From Streptomyces sp. NBC_00510 (lineage in GTDB: Bacteria; Actinomycetota; Actinomycetes; Streptomycetales; Streptomycetaceae), in the NCBI GenBank assembly GCA_036013505.1, contig CP107851.1:10083554-10147553 (forward strand): a stretch of 64,000 bases of DNA, written 5' to 3'. The first letter of the stretch is position 1. Every line of letters starts with the position of its first letter. Below, piece after piece: positions 1-8,800 of this stretch. A model generated the notes under the pieces. It searched no databases. It had not been told where the DNA came from and saw only the letters and a program-made list of their open reading frames with translations. A program made the position numbers and the translations under genes.

Positions 1-1
1 G

Positions 2-283
2 CTGTTCGCCGTCCACGCCGTCCGCTTCCTCACCACGCGCACCAAGGACCGCACCACCGACGAGCTGGCCAACCTCACCGTTCACGACATCAACACGGGC
101 AAGCGCCCCGATGTCCCCGACTGGGCCCTGGACGTCCACACACGGCGGGGCCAGGAGATGGGCCGCACGGTCCACGACTTCTGGACCACCCACTCACACG
201 TCGAGAACGAACTCCCCAACCGCGATCACCAGTACCTGGACCGCATCAAGGAGCTGCTGGCCTCCGGGGAGTGGCAGGCATGA
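2..283 (+). CDS. C-terminal part of an unidentified protein (5' end outside window)
   Basis: The reading frame is open from base 2 and stops at 283, giving 93 residues of a larger protein. The tail is hydrophilic and includes VPDWALDVHTRRGQEMGR. That pattern reminds me of the C-terminal region of some actinobacterial RarA-like AAA ATPases, but I cannot establish it from this fragment. The stop overlaps the ATG of the ABC ATPase gene (ATGA), so the two are probably co-transcribed. Confidence 0.55.
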   Translation: MFAVHAVRFLTTRTKDRTTDELANLTVHDINTGKRPDVPDWALDVHTRRGQEMGRTVHDFWTTHSHVENELPNRDHQYLDRIKELLASGEWQA

Positions 284-1092
284 CCACCGCCATCCCGAGC
301 CAGGGCACCACCGGCACCCGGCGCGGCCTCACCGCCGAGGGCCTGGGCCGGACGTTCGCCACCAAACAGGGCGAAGTGGTCGCCCTGTCCAATGTCGACC
401 TCGCCACCCGGCACGGCGAGTTCACCGCACTCCTGGGGCCCTCGGGGTGCGGGAAGTCGACCCTGCTCAAGATATTCGCCGGACTCGACCAGCCCACCAG
501 CGGCGCCGCAACCCTGGACGGGAGCGCTCCGGACGCGGTGCGCAGGCAGCACCGCATCGGGGTCGCGTTCCAGGACGCCGCCCTGCTGCCCTGGCGCACC
601 GTGAGCGCGAACATCGCCATGGCCTACGAGGTCGCGGGCCGGCCCACCGACAAGGCGGCCATCGCCGACCTGGTCTCACTGGTCGGCCTGAAGGGTTTTG
701 AGAAGGCCCGCCCGGCTCAGCTGTCCGGCGGGATGCGGCAGCGCGTGGCACTGGCACGGGCACTGGCCCTCGAACCGGACGTCCTGATGCTCGACGAGCC
801 GTTCGGTGCCCTCGACGAGGTCACCCGGCACCGGCTCAACCTGGAGCTTCAGCGGATCTGGCAGGAGCGGGCCATCACCACGCTGCTGGTCACCCACTCC
901 ATCAACGAGGCCGTCTTCCTCGCCGACCGGGTCGTCCTGATGGCAGCCCGGCCCGGTCGCATCGTCGAGGTGCTCGACATCGAACTCGAGCGCCCGCGCA
1001 CCGCGGACATCATGCGGTCGCCGCGCTTCCACGAACTGTGCGACCACCTGTCGGCCGGCCTGTACGGCGAGTCCACGCGGGAGCCACGATGA
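280..1092 (+). CDS. ABC transporter ATP-binding protein, NitT/TauT family
   Basis: A 270-residue ATPase that would power import of a small organic solute. It shows Walker A (GPSGCGKST), the signature LSGGMRQRVALARALA, Walker B (VLMLDEPFGALD) and the H-loop (LLVTHSINEAV). The AARPGRI stretch after the H-loop is typical of the taurine/nitrate/aliphatic-sulfonate (SsuB/TauB-like) subfamily. I chose ATG 280 because it overlaps the upstream stop and has GGGAG about nine bases upstream; a GTG at 271 is an alternative. It overlaps the downstream permease start by four bases, so the complex is one operon. No substrate-binding protein is visible, so the substrate is unknown. Confidence 0.9.
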   Translation: MTTAIPSQGTTGTRRGLTAEGLGRTFATKQGEVVALSNVDLATRHGEFTALLGPSGCGKSTLLKIFAGLDQPTSGAATLDGSAPDAVRRQHRIGVAFQDAALLPWRTVSANIAMAYEVAGRPTDKAAIADLVSLVGLKGFEKARPAQLSGGMRQRVALARALALEPDVLMLDEPFGALDEVTRHRLNLELQRIWQERAITTLLVTHSINEAVFLADRVVLMAARPGRIVEVLDIELERPRTADIMRSPRFHELCDHLSAGLYGESTREPR

Positions 1093-2687
1093 GCACCGCT
1101 CCCCAACCCGTGATGGTTGCAGGGCTCAGGTCCGCACTGCTGCGACTGGCGCCCGCCGCCGTGATCGTGGCGCTGTGGACGCTGCTGGCCCTCTCCTTCA
1201 CCGGCCTGCGGGTGGTGCCCACACCGCTGGCCGTCATCCATGCCTTCCTGGACGACCTGCCGGTCTACGGCCCGAACCTCACCTCGACGCTGTCGGTCGC
1301 CGGCGTCGGGTTCCTGGCCGGCAACGGTGTTGCACTCGCGCTGGGTGTCGTGTTCGTCCAGGTGCCCTGGGTCGAGCGTCTGCTGCTGCGGATCGCGGTG
1401 GCCAGTTTCTGCGTCCCGCTGGTCGCCATCGCCCCGATCCTGGTCGTCGTGCTCCCAGGGGACGCGCCCAAGCAGACATTGTCCGCGCTGTCGGTGTTCT
1501 TCACCACCTTGATCGCGGTGGTACTGGGACTGCGTTCCGCAGACCCCGCCTCACTGCAGGTCGTGCGGTCCCTGGGTGGCAGCCAGTGGCAGGCGATGTT
1601 CAAGATCCGCTTCTTCGCCATGCTGCCGAGCCTGTTCGGAGCGCTTCGGATCGCGGCGCCCGCGGCACTGCTCGGCGCGATCATCGGCGAGTACCTCGGG
1701 GCGAGCCAGGGGCTGGGCGTCATGCTCGTCCAGGCCCAGTCCTCCTTCCAGGTGCCGCGGACCTGGGCAGTAGCGCTGGTCATGTCAGCCCTCGCCGGCC
1801 TGGCGTACGTGGTCTTCGGCATCATCGGACGCCTCCTGACACCGTGGGCCGCCCACGACGTCACCCTCGTGACCGCCTCCCAGCCGCCCCCACCCCCTCG
1901 CCGGACGTGGGCGGCGATAACGATCCCGGTACTCGGCGTCGCCGGCTCCATCGCGATCGTGATCGCCTGCTGGTACGCGCTGATCGCGGCGTTTGACCTC
2001 AACGCCTACTTCGCCAAGACGCCACTGGATGTGCTGCGATTCATCACCTCCAGCCCCGAGGCGCCGGAGAATCGGTCGGCGCTGTGGAGCGGACTGAAGA
2101 TCACCCTGACCGACGCCGGAGCGGGATACCTGTTCGGGACCCTGGCAGCCACCGCCACCGCCCTGCTGATCGTCACCTCCCACACCTTCGAACGTGCCGT
2201 CATGCCGGTCGCCATCGCGCTGCGATCCGTTCCCCTGGTCGCCATGACACCCCTGCTGGCGCTCGTCTTCGGACGGGGCCTGACCGGGGTCACCGTCATC
2301 GTCTCCATCGTGACGTTCTTCCCCACCCTCATCAACGTGGTCGTCGGGCTCCGCTCCGCCCCCGCCCTGGCCACCGACGTCGTCCGCTCGCTGGGCGGCT
2401 CGGACACCCTGGCCACCCGCAAGGTGCGCGTCCCCTACGCCCTCCCGGCGTTCTTCGCCGCCGCCCGCACCGGCGTCCCCGGCGCCCTCGCCGGGGCAAC
2501 CCTGGCCGAATGGCTGGCAACCGGGCAGGGCATCGGCTCCATGATCGTCCAGGACTACGCAGGATCACGTTTCGATGCACTGTGGACGGAATCCGTCATG
2601 ATCGTGGTGGTGTCCGTGCTCTTCTACACGGCCATCAGCGCGCTCGAACGACCTGTCACCAGACGATTCGCCGTCGCCGGCACATAG
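1089..2687 (+). CDS. Fused double-domain ABC transporter permease
   Basis: A 532-residue membrane protein made of two BPD_transp_1 permease units in tandem. Each half carries the EAA-type cytoplasmic loop: VVRSLGGSQWQAMFKIR in the first and VVRSLGGSDTLATRKVR in the second, each followed by a GxxxGE/AEWLA-x-GQGxG segment. NitT/TauT permeases are normally single units of 250-280 residues that dimerise, so this polypeptide probably supplies the whole membrane pore. ATG 1089 overlaps the ATPase stop. Ribokinase follows after a 236-base gap, which would fit uptake of a nucleoside, ribose or pyrimidine-related compound, but that is inference. Confidence 0.88.
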   Translation: MSTAPQPVMVAGLRSALLRLAPAAVIVALWTLLALSFTGLRVVPTPLAVIHAFLDDLPVYGPNLTSTLSVAGVGFLAGNGVALALGVVFVQVPWVERLLLRIAVASFCVPLVAIAPILVVVLPGDAPKQTLSALSVFFTTLIAVVLGLRSADPASLQVVRSLGGSQWQAMFKIRFFAMLPSLFGALRIAAPAALLGAIIGEYLGASQGLGVMLVQAQSSFQVPRTWAVALVMSALAGLAYVVFGIIGRLLTPWAAHDVTLVTASQPPPPPRRTWAAITIPVLGVAGSIAIVIACWYALIAAFDLNAYFAKTPLDVLRFITSSPEAPENRSALWSGLKITLTDAGAGYLFGTLAATATALLIVTSHTFERAVMPVAIALRSVPLVAMTPLLALVFGRGLTGVTVIVSIVTFFPTLINVVVGLRSAPALATDVVRSLGGSDTLATRKVRVPYALPAFFAAARTGVPGALAGATLAEWLATGQGIGSMIVQDYAGSRFDALWTESVMIVVVSVLFYTAISALERPVTRRFAVAGT

Positions 2688-2923
2688 CTCGAAACCACCA
2701 AGGAAACCGCCCCCCTTATCGGCCCTTCCCGCCGCGGAATGCCGGGCCCGAACCCGCCGCCACGAACCCCAAGAGGCGCCCGCGGCAGCAGGTTCGGGTC
2801 CGGCACCCGCCCGGGATCCGACCAGACCCCGGGCACACCAAGACACAAACACCACTGCGCAGGGCACAGCCACATGGCCGTGCCACTGCCCCCGCCCATG
2901 TCACAAATAGGAAGAGGACCGCG

Positions 2924-3880
2924 ATGACCCGCAACGGTGTTCTCGTCGTCGGCAGCATCACCGCGGACGTCACCGCCTTCAGCCGGCGGCTGCCACAACC
3001 CGGCGAAACAGTCCTGGGCGACGACTTCACCCTCGTCCTCGGCGGCAAAGGCGCCAACCAAGCGGTCGCCGCCGCCCGGGCCGGCGCGCCCACCTGGATG
3101 GTCGGCTGCGTCGGACAGGACCTCTTCCGCGACATAGCGCTGGACGGCCTGCGCACACACGGCGTACAGACCACCGAGATCCGTACAGTCCCAGGCCGCA
3201 CCGGCGTCGCGCACATCCGCGTCGACGCCTCCGGCGAGAACGACATCGTCATCACACCGCTGGCCAACACCGCCCTCACGCCCGACATGGTCGACGCGAG
3301 CATCGCCAAGACCCGCGACCACACGCGCGTCATGCTGCTTCAGTTGGAGGTCCCGGCCGAGGTCACCCGCCACGCCGCGCGGGCGGGCGCCGAAGCCGGG
3401 TTCACCGTCGTGCTCGATCCGGCTCCCGCACAGGTGCTGCCGGACGACATCTGGGCGCACGTGGACATCGTCACCCCCAACGAGAGCGAGGCCACCGCCC
3501 TGACCGGCATCGCCGTGGACAGCCCCGAGGCCGCCGAACAGGCCGCCCGCTGGTTCCTCGACCGGGGCGTGGGGCACGCGCTGATCACTCTCGGCGGGGC
3601 CGGGGCGGTCTCGGTCACCGCCGGGGCAGTCCGGCACGTCCCGGCCTTCCCGGTCACCCCCGTCGACACCACGGCGGCCGGTGACGCTTTCACCGGCGCG
3701 CTCGGCGCAGCGCTGGCCGCCGGCCTGGACACCGACACCGCCGTACGACGCGGCATGGCCGCCGGAGCCCTGGCCATCACCCGTCCCGGGGCGAGCCCCT
3801 CGCTCCCGGACCTGGCCGCAGTCTGCGCCCTGCTCGCCACTGCCGATTCCGCAACCGACCTGGAAGGAGCCGCCTCGTAA
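2924..3880 (+). CDS. rbsK: Ribokinase (PfkB family)
   Basis: 318 residues, close to the usual 300-310 for ribokinase. It transfers phosphate from ATP to the 5-hydroxyl of D-ribose in the cytoplasm. Visible signatures are the N-terminal glycine-rich PfkB motif GGKGANQAVAAARAG, the mid-protein NESEA and the C-terminal catalytic motif DTTAAGDAFTGAL with the catalytic Asp. ATG 2924 is preceded by AGGAAGAGGA, a good ribosome site; the open frame continues upstream but without coding character. Following the ABC genes, it suggests ribose or nucleoside salvage. A different PfkB sugar or nucleoside kinase cannot be fully excluded. Confidence 0.88.
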   Translation: MTRNGVLVVGSITADVTAFSRRLPQPGETVLGDDFTLVLGGKGANQAVAAARAGAPTWMVGCVGQDLFRDIALDGLRTHGVQTTEIRTVPGRTGVAHIRVDASGENDIVITPLANTALTPDMVDASIAKTRDHTRVMLLQLEVPAEVTRHAARAGAEAGFTVVLDPAPAQVLPDDIWAHVDIVTPNESEATALTGIAVDSPEAAEQAARWFLDRGVGHALITLGGAGAVSVTAGAVRHVPAFPVTPVDTTAAGDAFTGALGAALAAGLDTDTAVRRGMAAGALAITRPGASPSLPDLAAVCALLATADSATDLEGAAS

Positions 3881-3898
3881 GCCGCAACAACAAAACGC

Positions 3899-4234
3899 TC
3901 AACGGGCAACTCGCCCGGGGTCGGTGATGAGCTTCTGGATCTCCGGCGTCGGGCGGCCCGCTGCTTTGAAAAGGGCGTCGCCGCAAGCGAGTGCCTCACT
4001 CAGCTTGGCGATGGCGCATTCACTGAGCCGGTGACGGTACTGCCCGCGCTCCAGGCGCGAGAGCACGCTGCGGTCAAGACCGACGGCCTGCGCCAGCTGC
4101 TGCCGTGAGAGCCCTGCTTTGCCGCGGTACTCGCACAGCGCGGCAGCAAAAGCCGCGGCTGGCCACCCTTCGGAGCCTGATTCCCGAGTTCTGTCGCCGG
4201 TCACATCGAACACGGTGTCAGGTGGCGGGTGCAT
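3899..4234 (-). CDS. XRE-family helix-turn-helix protein
   Basis: 111 residues with a Cro/C1-type HTH: the segment GLSRQQLAQAVGLDRSVLSRLERGQ (shown here only to name it; residues about 41-64) has the usual QxLA-x-GxxxSxxSRxExG pattern. It is convergent with ribokinase, with their stops about 19 bases apart. It lies divergently from the nuclease-like gene at 4496, with about 260 bases between the starts, so it may regulate that gene. No other domain is visible. The start is uncertain because the N-terminal 30 residues are poorly constrained. Confidence 0.7.
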   Translation of the reverse strand: MHPPPDTVFDVTGDRTRESGSEGWPAAAFAAALCEYRGKAGLSRQQLAQAVGLDRSVLSRLERGQYRHRLSECAIAKLSEALACGDALFKAAGRPTPEIQKLITDPGRVAR

Positions 4235-4495
4235 GCTTCAACCGACCGGTGTGTCTTGTGTGCACAAGACACACCGGGCAGTCGGCGAGACGGGCAAGCC
4301 CGACACTGAGGCGTGCAGGAGGCCGCAGCCGCCGCGGGACTGATGAGCTGACCGTCCACGGGCAAGCCCTACCGCGGAGGGCGCATGGCGGCCTCTGACC
4401 TGTGCCCGGCAAAGAGCCAGCCGGCTCCAGCGCACCCTGGTCTGCAATCCCCCGGAACCGTGGTGAACGGGCGCGCGGTTGGCTAGGGTCCCGGC

Positions 4496-5563
4496 ATGAT
4501 CAGACAGGCCGCGCTGCGCGGCTACCTTCTCGAAGAAGTCCTGGCCTGGCTGCTGAGGTCCAGCGGGTACGAGGTGCTCACCGCGCAGGACGACCAGGGG
4601 AGTGCGCCGTGGAAGGTGTTGGAGGTGCGCAACCACGGCTTGGTGGTGCGCGGCCGGGGAGCGTGGCATCAGGCTGACGCGCTGGGACAGTTCCGGTATG
4701 TGCCGCCGTTCTCGCTGCCGGTCCGCCTGTTCGTCGAGGCGAAGTTCACGGGCACCAAGGTGGGGCTCCCCACGGTCCGCAACGGCCACGGCGTCGTGCA
4801 CGACGTCAACGAGAACGTGATCACAACCGTGGCCGCAGGCACTGGCGGCCCGCGCCGGCCAAGGACGCGCTACCACTACAGCTACGCCATCTTCTCCACC
4901 TCCGGATTCAGCCAGGACGCCCAGGAGTTCGCTCTCGCCCATCAAATCTCCCTCGTCGACCTGTCGTTGCCGGACTTCAAGAAGCTGCGCAGTCTGGTGC
5001 GCACGGCGGCACAGGATGTCTGGGCCGCGATGAACGCGATGCCCGCTGCTGAGCGTCCGATGGTGTACCAGATACGCAACTACCTGCGTCGGCCGCTACT
5101 GGACTTGTGGGAGGGACCGGTTGTTACCGACCCCTCGGTGACCGCTCCTCTTGACGCCCTGGCAGAGGGCCTGCGAAGCCGGTCCACCCTGGGACTGATG
5201 CTGGCGTTTCCCGCGGCGCCGTTCGTCCTCGGACTGGCCTCCGACGACCTGTACGCTTTCGTGCGCTACGCGCGCCAGCGGCCTACGCACTCCGTCCACC
5301 TGCGCCGACTCCGCCACGCGTCACCGCACCCGGTATGGCAGATCCGGCCGGTGGAGGAACCGGACGCCTATGCGCTGACGTTCGGCCTGCCGGAACAGGT
5401 CGAGGCATGGATCCTTGACCAGGACGAAGGCGGCCGGTCCCGCACGCGCTGGGTGAAACAGAGCATGCTCTCCGCTATGACCCTGTACTGGATGGACGGC
5501 GACCATGCCCACACCTTCCAGCTGCGCTACGAGCCTGCCGAACTGCGTGAGCATCTCGCCTGA
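4496..5563 (+). CDS. Restriction-endonuclease-like (PD-(D/E)XK) protein of unknown role
   Basis: 355 residues. The first ~100 residues look like an Mrr/restriction-type nuclease core: WHQADALG supplies an acidic residue (D61), and VRLFVEAKFTG supplies the ExK pair (E81, K83) on a hydrophobic strand, as in the PD-(D/E)XK fold. The remaining 250 residues are not recognisable to me and may hold a target- or partner-binding domain. The gene lies between an XRE regulator and the large caspase-NTPase gene, a setting typical of defence loci. ATG 4496 follows a GC-rich leader without a strong ribosome site. The nuclease call rests on motif reading only. Confidence 0.6.
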   Translation: MIRQAALRGYLLEEVLAWLLRSSGYEVLTAQDDQGSAPWKVLEVRNHGLVVRGRGAWHQADALGQFRYVPPFSLPVRLFVEAKFTGTKVGLPTVRNGHGVVHDVNENVITTVAAGTGGPRRPRTRYHYSYAIFSTSGFSQDAQEFALAHQISLVDLSLPDFKKLRSLVRTAAQDVWAAMNAMPAAERPMVYQIRNYLRRPLLDLWEGPVVTDPSVTAPLDALAEGLRSRSTLGLMLAFPAAPFVLGLASDDLYAFVRYARQRPTHSVHLRRLRHASPHPVWQIRPVEEPDAYALTFGLPEQVEAWILDQDEGGRSRTRWVKQSMLSAMTLYWMDGDHAHTFQLRYEPAELREHLA

Positions 5564-5815
5564 CGCTGCCCGCACCTGTCCCGCCTGGTCCAGTCCCGCG
5601 AACCTGTGCAGCTGAGGAAGCCGGGGACTCCGACCATCCCGCGTTCCACCGCTGGGCGGCTGACTGCCCAGCGGCCGGTGCCACGATGCGCCGGTCCAGT
5701 CGCCACGGTCGGGTGATCTCGGTGAGCTCCGAGAAGGCGTCCAGGGGCTGCGACGGCCCCCGGCAAGGCGTGTCCGTGCATTCGGGGCTCGGTGAGGTGG
5801 GACAATCGCTCGGGG

Positions 5816-8800
5816 CTATCTCAGCCCGACGTGCTCTTGCACCTCGAAGTTCTCCCCAACCGCACGGGAGCACACCGAGTTGAATCCACTCACACTGTGT
5901 TCCCGGGCCGTCAGCAGGAGGCGTACGGCTTGTTGGAGCTGTGGCCCCCGCCCCTGAAGGAGGGGGCGCGGGAACGGATCCGGACTGTGTAGGAACTTCG
6001 CGGCTAGAGTAACGGCACGGCCGCGTTCGAACTTTGTCACGATGGATTCGTTGCCGTGCGCCTCCTGCAGGACACGGCAGGCGTCGAAGCAGTCATAAGC
6101 TCGTCGGGCGTGGCCTGCTGCGTCCAGTGCAGTGCTGGAGTCGGGTGCCGGTTCGGACCCGTGAAGCGTCTGGTAGCGGGCAACCAGATCGGCGGCCCGA
6201 TCGAGATAGAGCTTTCCGAGCCCGCCCAGCAGCTGCATGCTGGTGAATTCGGTGAGCAGTAGTTCGCCGAGAAGCTCGGAGGTGAACTCTCCCAAGTCCC
6301 CGTCGCCTGTGAGAGTGTCAGCGGTGCTGGGGTGGGGAGGGGTGTCGTGCGCACTGTCCGAGACGGTTCCGGGGGCGCCGTCGCGGTCAACGTGACTGTC
6401 GAGGAAGTCGTCCAGTAGATCCCGGAGCGGGTTGTGTCCCACTCGTTCACTACCACCCTTGGTAGTGATGCGAACCCTGTCGCCGACACGATCGGGGCTC
6501 CGGTCCTGGCCGTAGTGGCGGCGTTCCAGGAAGCGCCCGATCGCGCCCGCATAGTCGCCGCCGACGACGGTCTCGAAAGCGGCGTCGATAGGTTCCCAGT
6601 TCACCGGCTCGCCCAGTCGGATGGCGACCCGTTCCCGGAGGACCACGGCCAGCCCGATGCGGCTGCTATCGCTCAGGACGGCGTTCAGGTGCTCCCGTGC
6701 ATCGACAAGCCGTGCGTGCCAGTCAGTCCGGTGATCGGGGTTGGAGAATTCCACGTCGGCGAGCATTGCCTCTGCGGCGGACAGTCGGGCAACGCGTCGG
6801 ATCTCGCCGTTCGGCGCCGTGCGGGCGAGGTACTCGTAGAGAGCGATGGCCTTGCTGTAATTCCAGATGTAGCGGCGGAAGCCGGCCTCGGCGGCGATCA
6901 ACCGAGCGTCCCCCGGCCAGAGGGCTGCGGCCGCGCGAAAGACCTCGAAGACTGAGGCGTTGTCGACCTGCGGTGTCGGGGTGTTGGGGCCGGGGCCGAT
7001 GCCCTTCTTCCTTTCGTCCTTGGCCACCTTAAAGTCGAGGACGCCCTTCCAACGACGGTATTCGCGTTCCAACCGCATCTCCAAAGCACACAGTTCGATC
7101 GAAGGGCCGTAACGGTGACGGTGTGCCTTCAGCTTCTGCTGGCGTTCGCGGTAGATCGCCTCGATACGGCGCCGCTGGATTACCGGGTGCAGCCGCAAAA
7201 AGTCTTCGCCAGTCCTCTGGGCGGCACCGCGCAAACTACCCTCCTCGAACCAGTCCGAATCGAGACAGGTGAGGTCGAGCAGAGCGTGGGCGTGCGAGCG
7301 GACGTCTCTCCGCGCCAACCAGCTGCGGACCGCCTTGACACAGACCCGACGGCGTTTCTCCGCCGCCTCACCAGATACCCCGGTGCGTGGAGCGGACCGC
7401 CGGATGTCAAGGACCTGCCTGAGCCAAACCGAGTACGAGAAGGCAGTCGGGGCGAGCTCCACTGCGGCACGGGCATATTCCTCTGCTTTCGCCAGCCGGG
7501 TGCGTGCCGCACCGAAACGCTGGTTCTCACGGAGAGCGCGGGCGAGGAACCCGTACGCCTGTGCCAGGGAGCTCAGGACCTTGGCAGCGTCCCGGTCGTT
7601 TAGCGACGGGATGCGTCTTCCGGCTTCGGAGGGGGGCTGGAAAGTGGTTCCGGCCCTTGCCACCTCTTCGTGACTCGCGGCAGGAAGGTGCGCTAGCAGC
7701 TCCACTGCCTCCTGGGCCCCGTTCTGTTTCAGGGCGGGATCGGTGCACCGTACGTGGACCTTCCGCAGAAAACCTGCCGCAGGGATGCAGATACTCGGTG
7801 GCCAGGAGCGCCTGTCGCCCCAGGATCGCTCCAGCGACTCCATAACGAGGGTCCGGGTCTCGACTAGTTCCTCATCGGTAGAACTCTGCTGAAGCAGTAG
7901 AATGGCCGCTTCGAAGAGGCGCATGGACCAAAGTGGCAGCTGTTCACCTTGCTCATGCGCAAGTTCCACGCCTGAGACGACGCTTCGCACCACGTCGAGC
8001 AGTTCCCGGCGGCTCTGCGCAGGGTCCAGGTGGAGACGGCTGCGCACCCGGGCGATACGGCTGTTGAGCTGAAGCCGCGAGTGGATGCTGCGAGGTGTGC
8101 CGTCCTCCTGGGGAAGCTCCTCGGCCACCAGGTCCTCGGACTTCCCTACGAGTTCCCGGGCTTCGCTCAGCCGGTCCGCGTCGATTAGTGAGTCGGCCGT
8201 GTTGAGCAGCCAGGAAACGGCCAGGGTGATACGACTGGCCTGCCCGGGACCGCGTTGGCGGGCTCCGAGGAGCAGCACGTCGATAGCGGCCAACCTGACA
8301 TCGAGGAGACGGGCTCTGAGCCTCAGCTTGTTGCCTGTGAGAGCCAGTGAAGCGTCTGCAGAGCGCAGCAGGGTGTGAGGGACCTGCTCGGGTTCGCAGT
8401 TGGCGAGCGCTGCAGAGAATTCCGTGGCGGCGGCCACGAATTGCGCACCGGTCTCTGCGGCAGCGCCTTCGGCGCGGGCGGCAAAGGTGAGAGAGGCCAC
8501 CCCGTGGTAGAGGCGGTAGAGCGCGGCCAGCGGGGCGATGCTCTCATCACTGATTGGCGTGCTGGTCGGACGCTCGGATGCGGCGGGCTCGGTGGCGGTT
8601 TGCTCTTCTCGGGGAGCCGGCTGCACCAGGCCCTCCGCGGACGCCGGAAGGTAGGGGGCGTCGCCAGCAGGCGCCACGACGAGGGAGCAGATGACGTCAT
8701 GCAGCGCTGGGAGCCGCTTTCCGCCTTCGTCCTCAATCCATCCGAGAGCCGAGCGGAGCCTCATCTGGAAGGCGTTGTTGACCTTACTGTCGTCGGCGTC

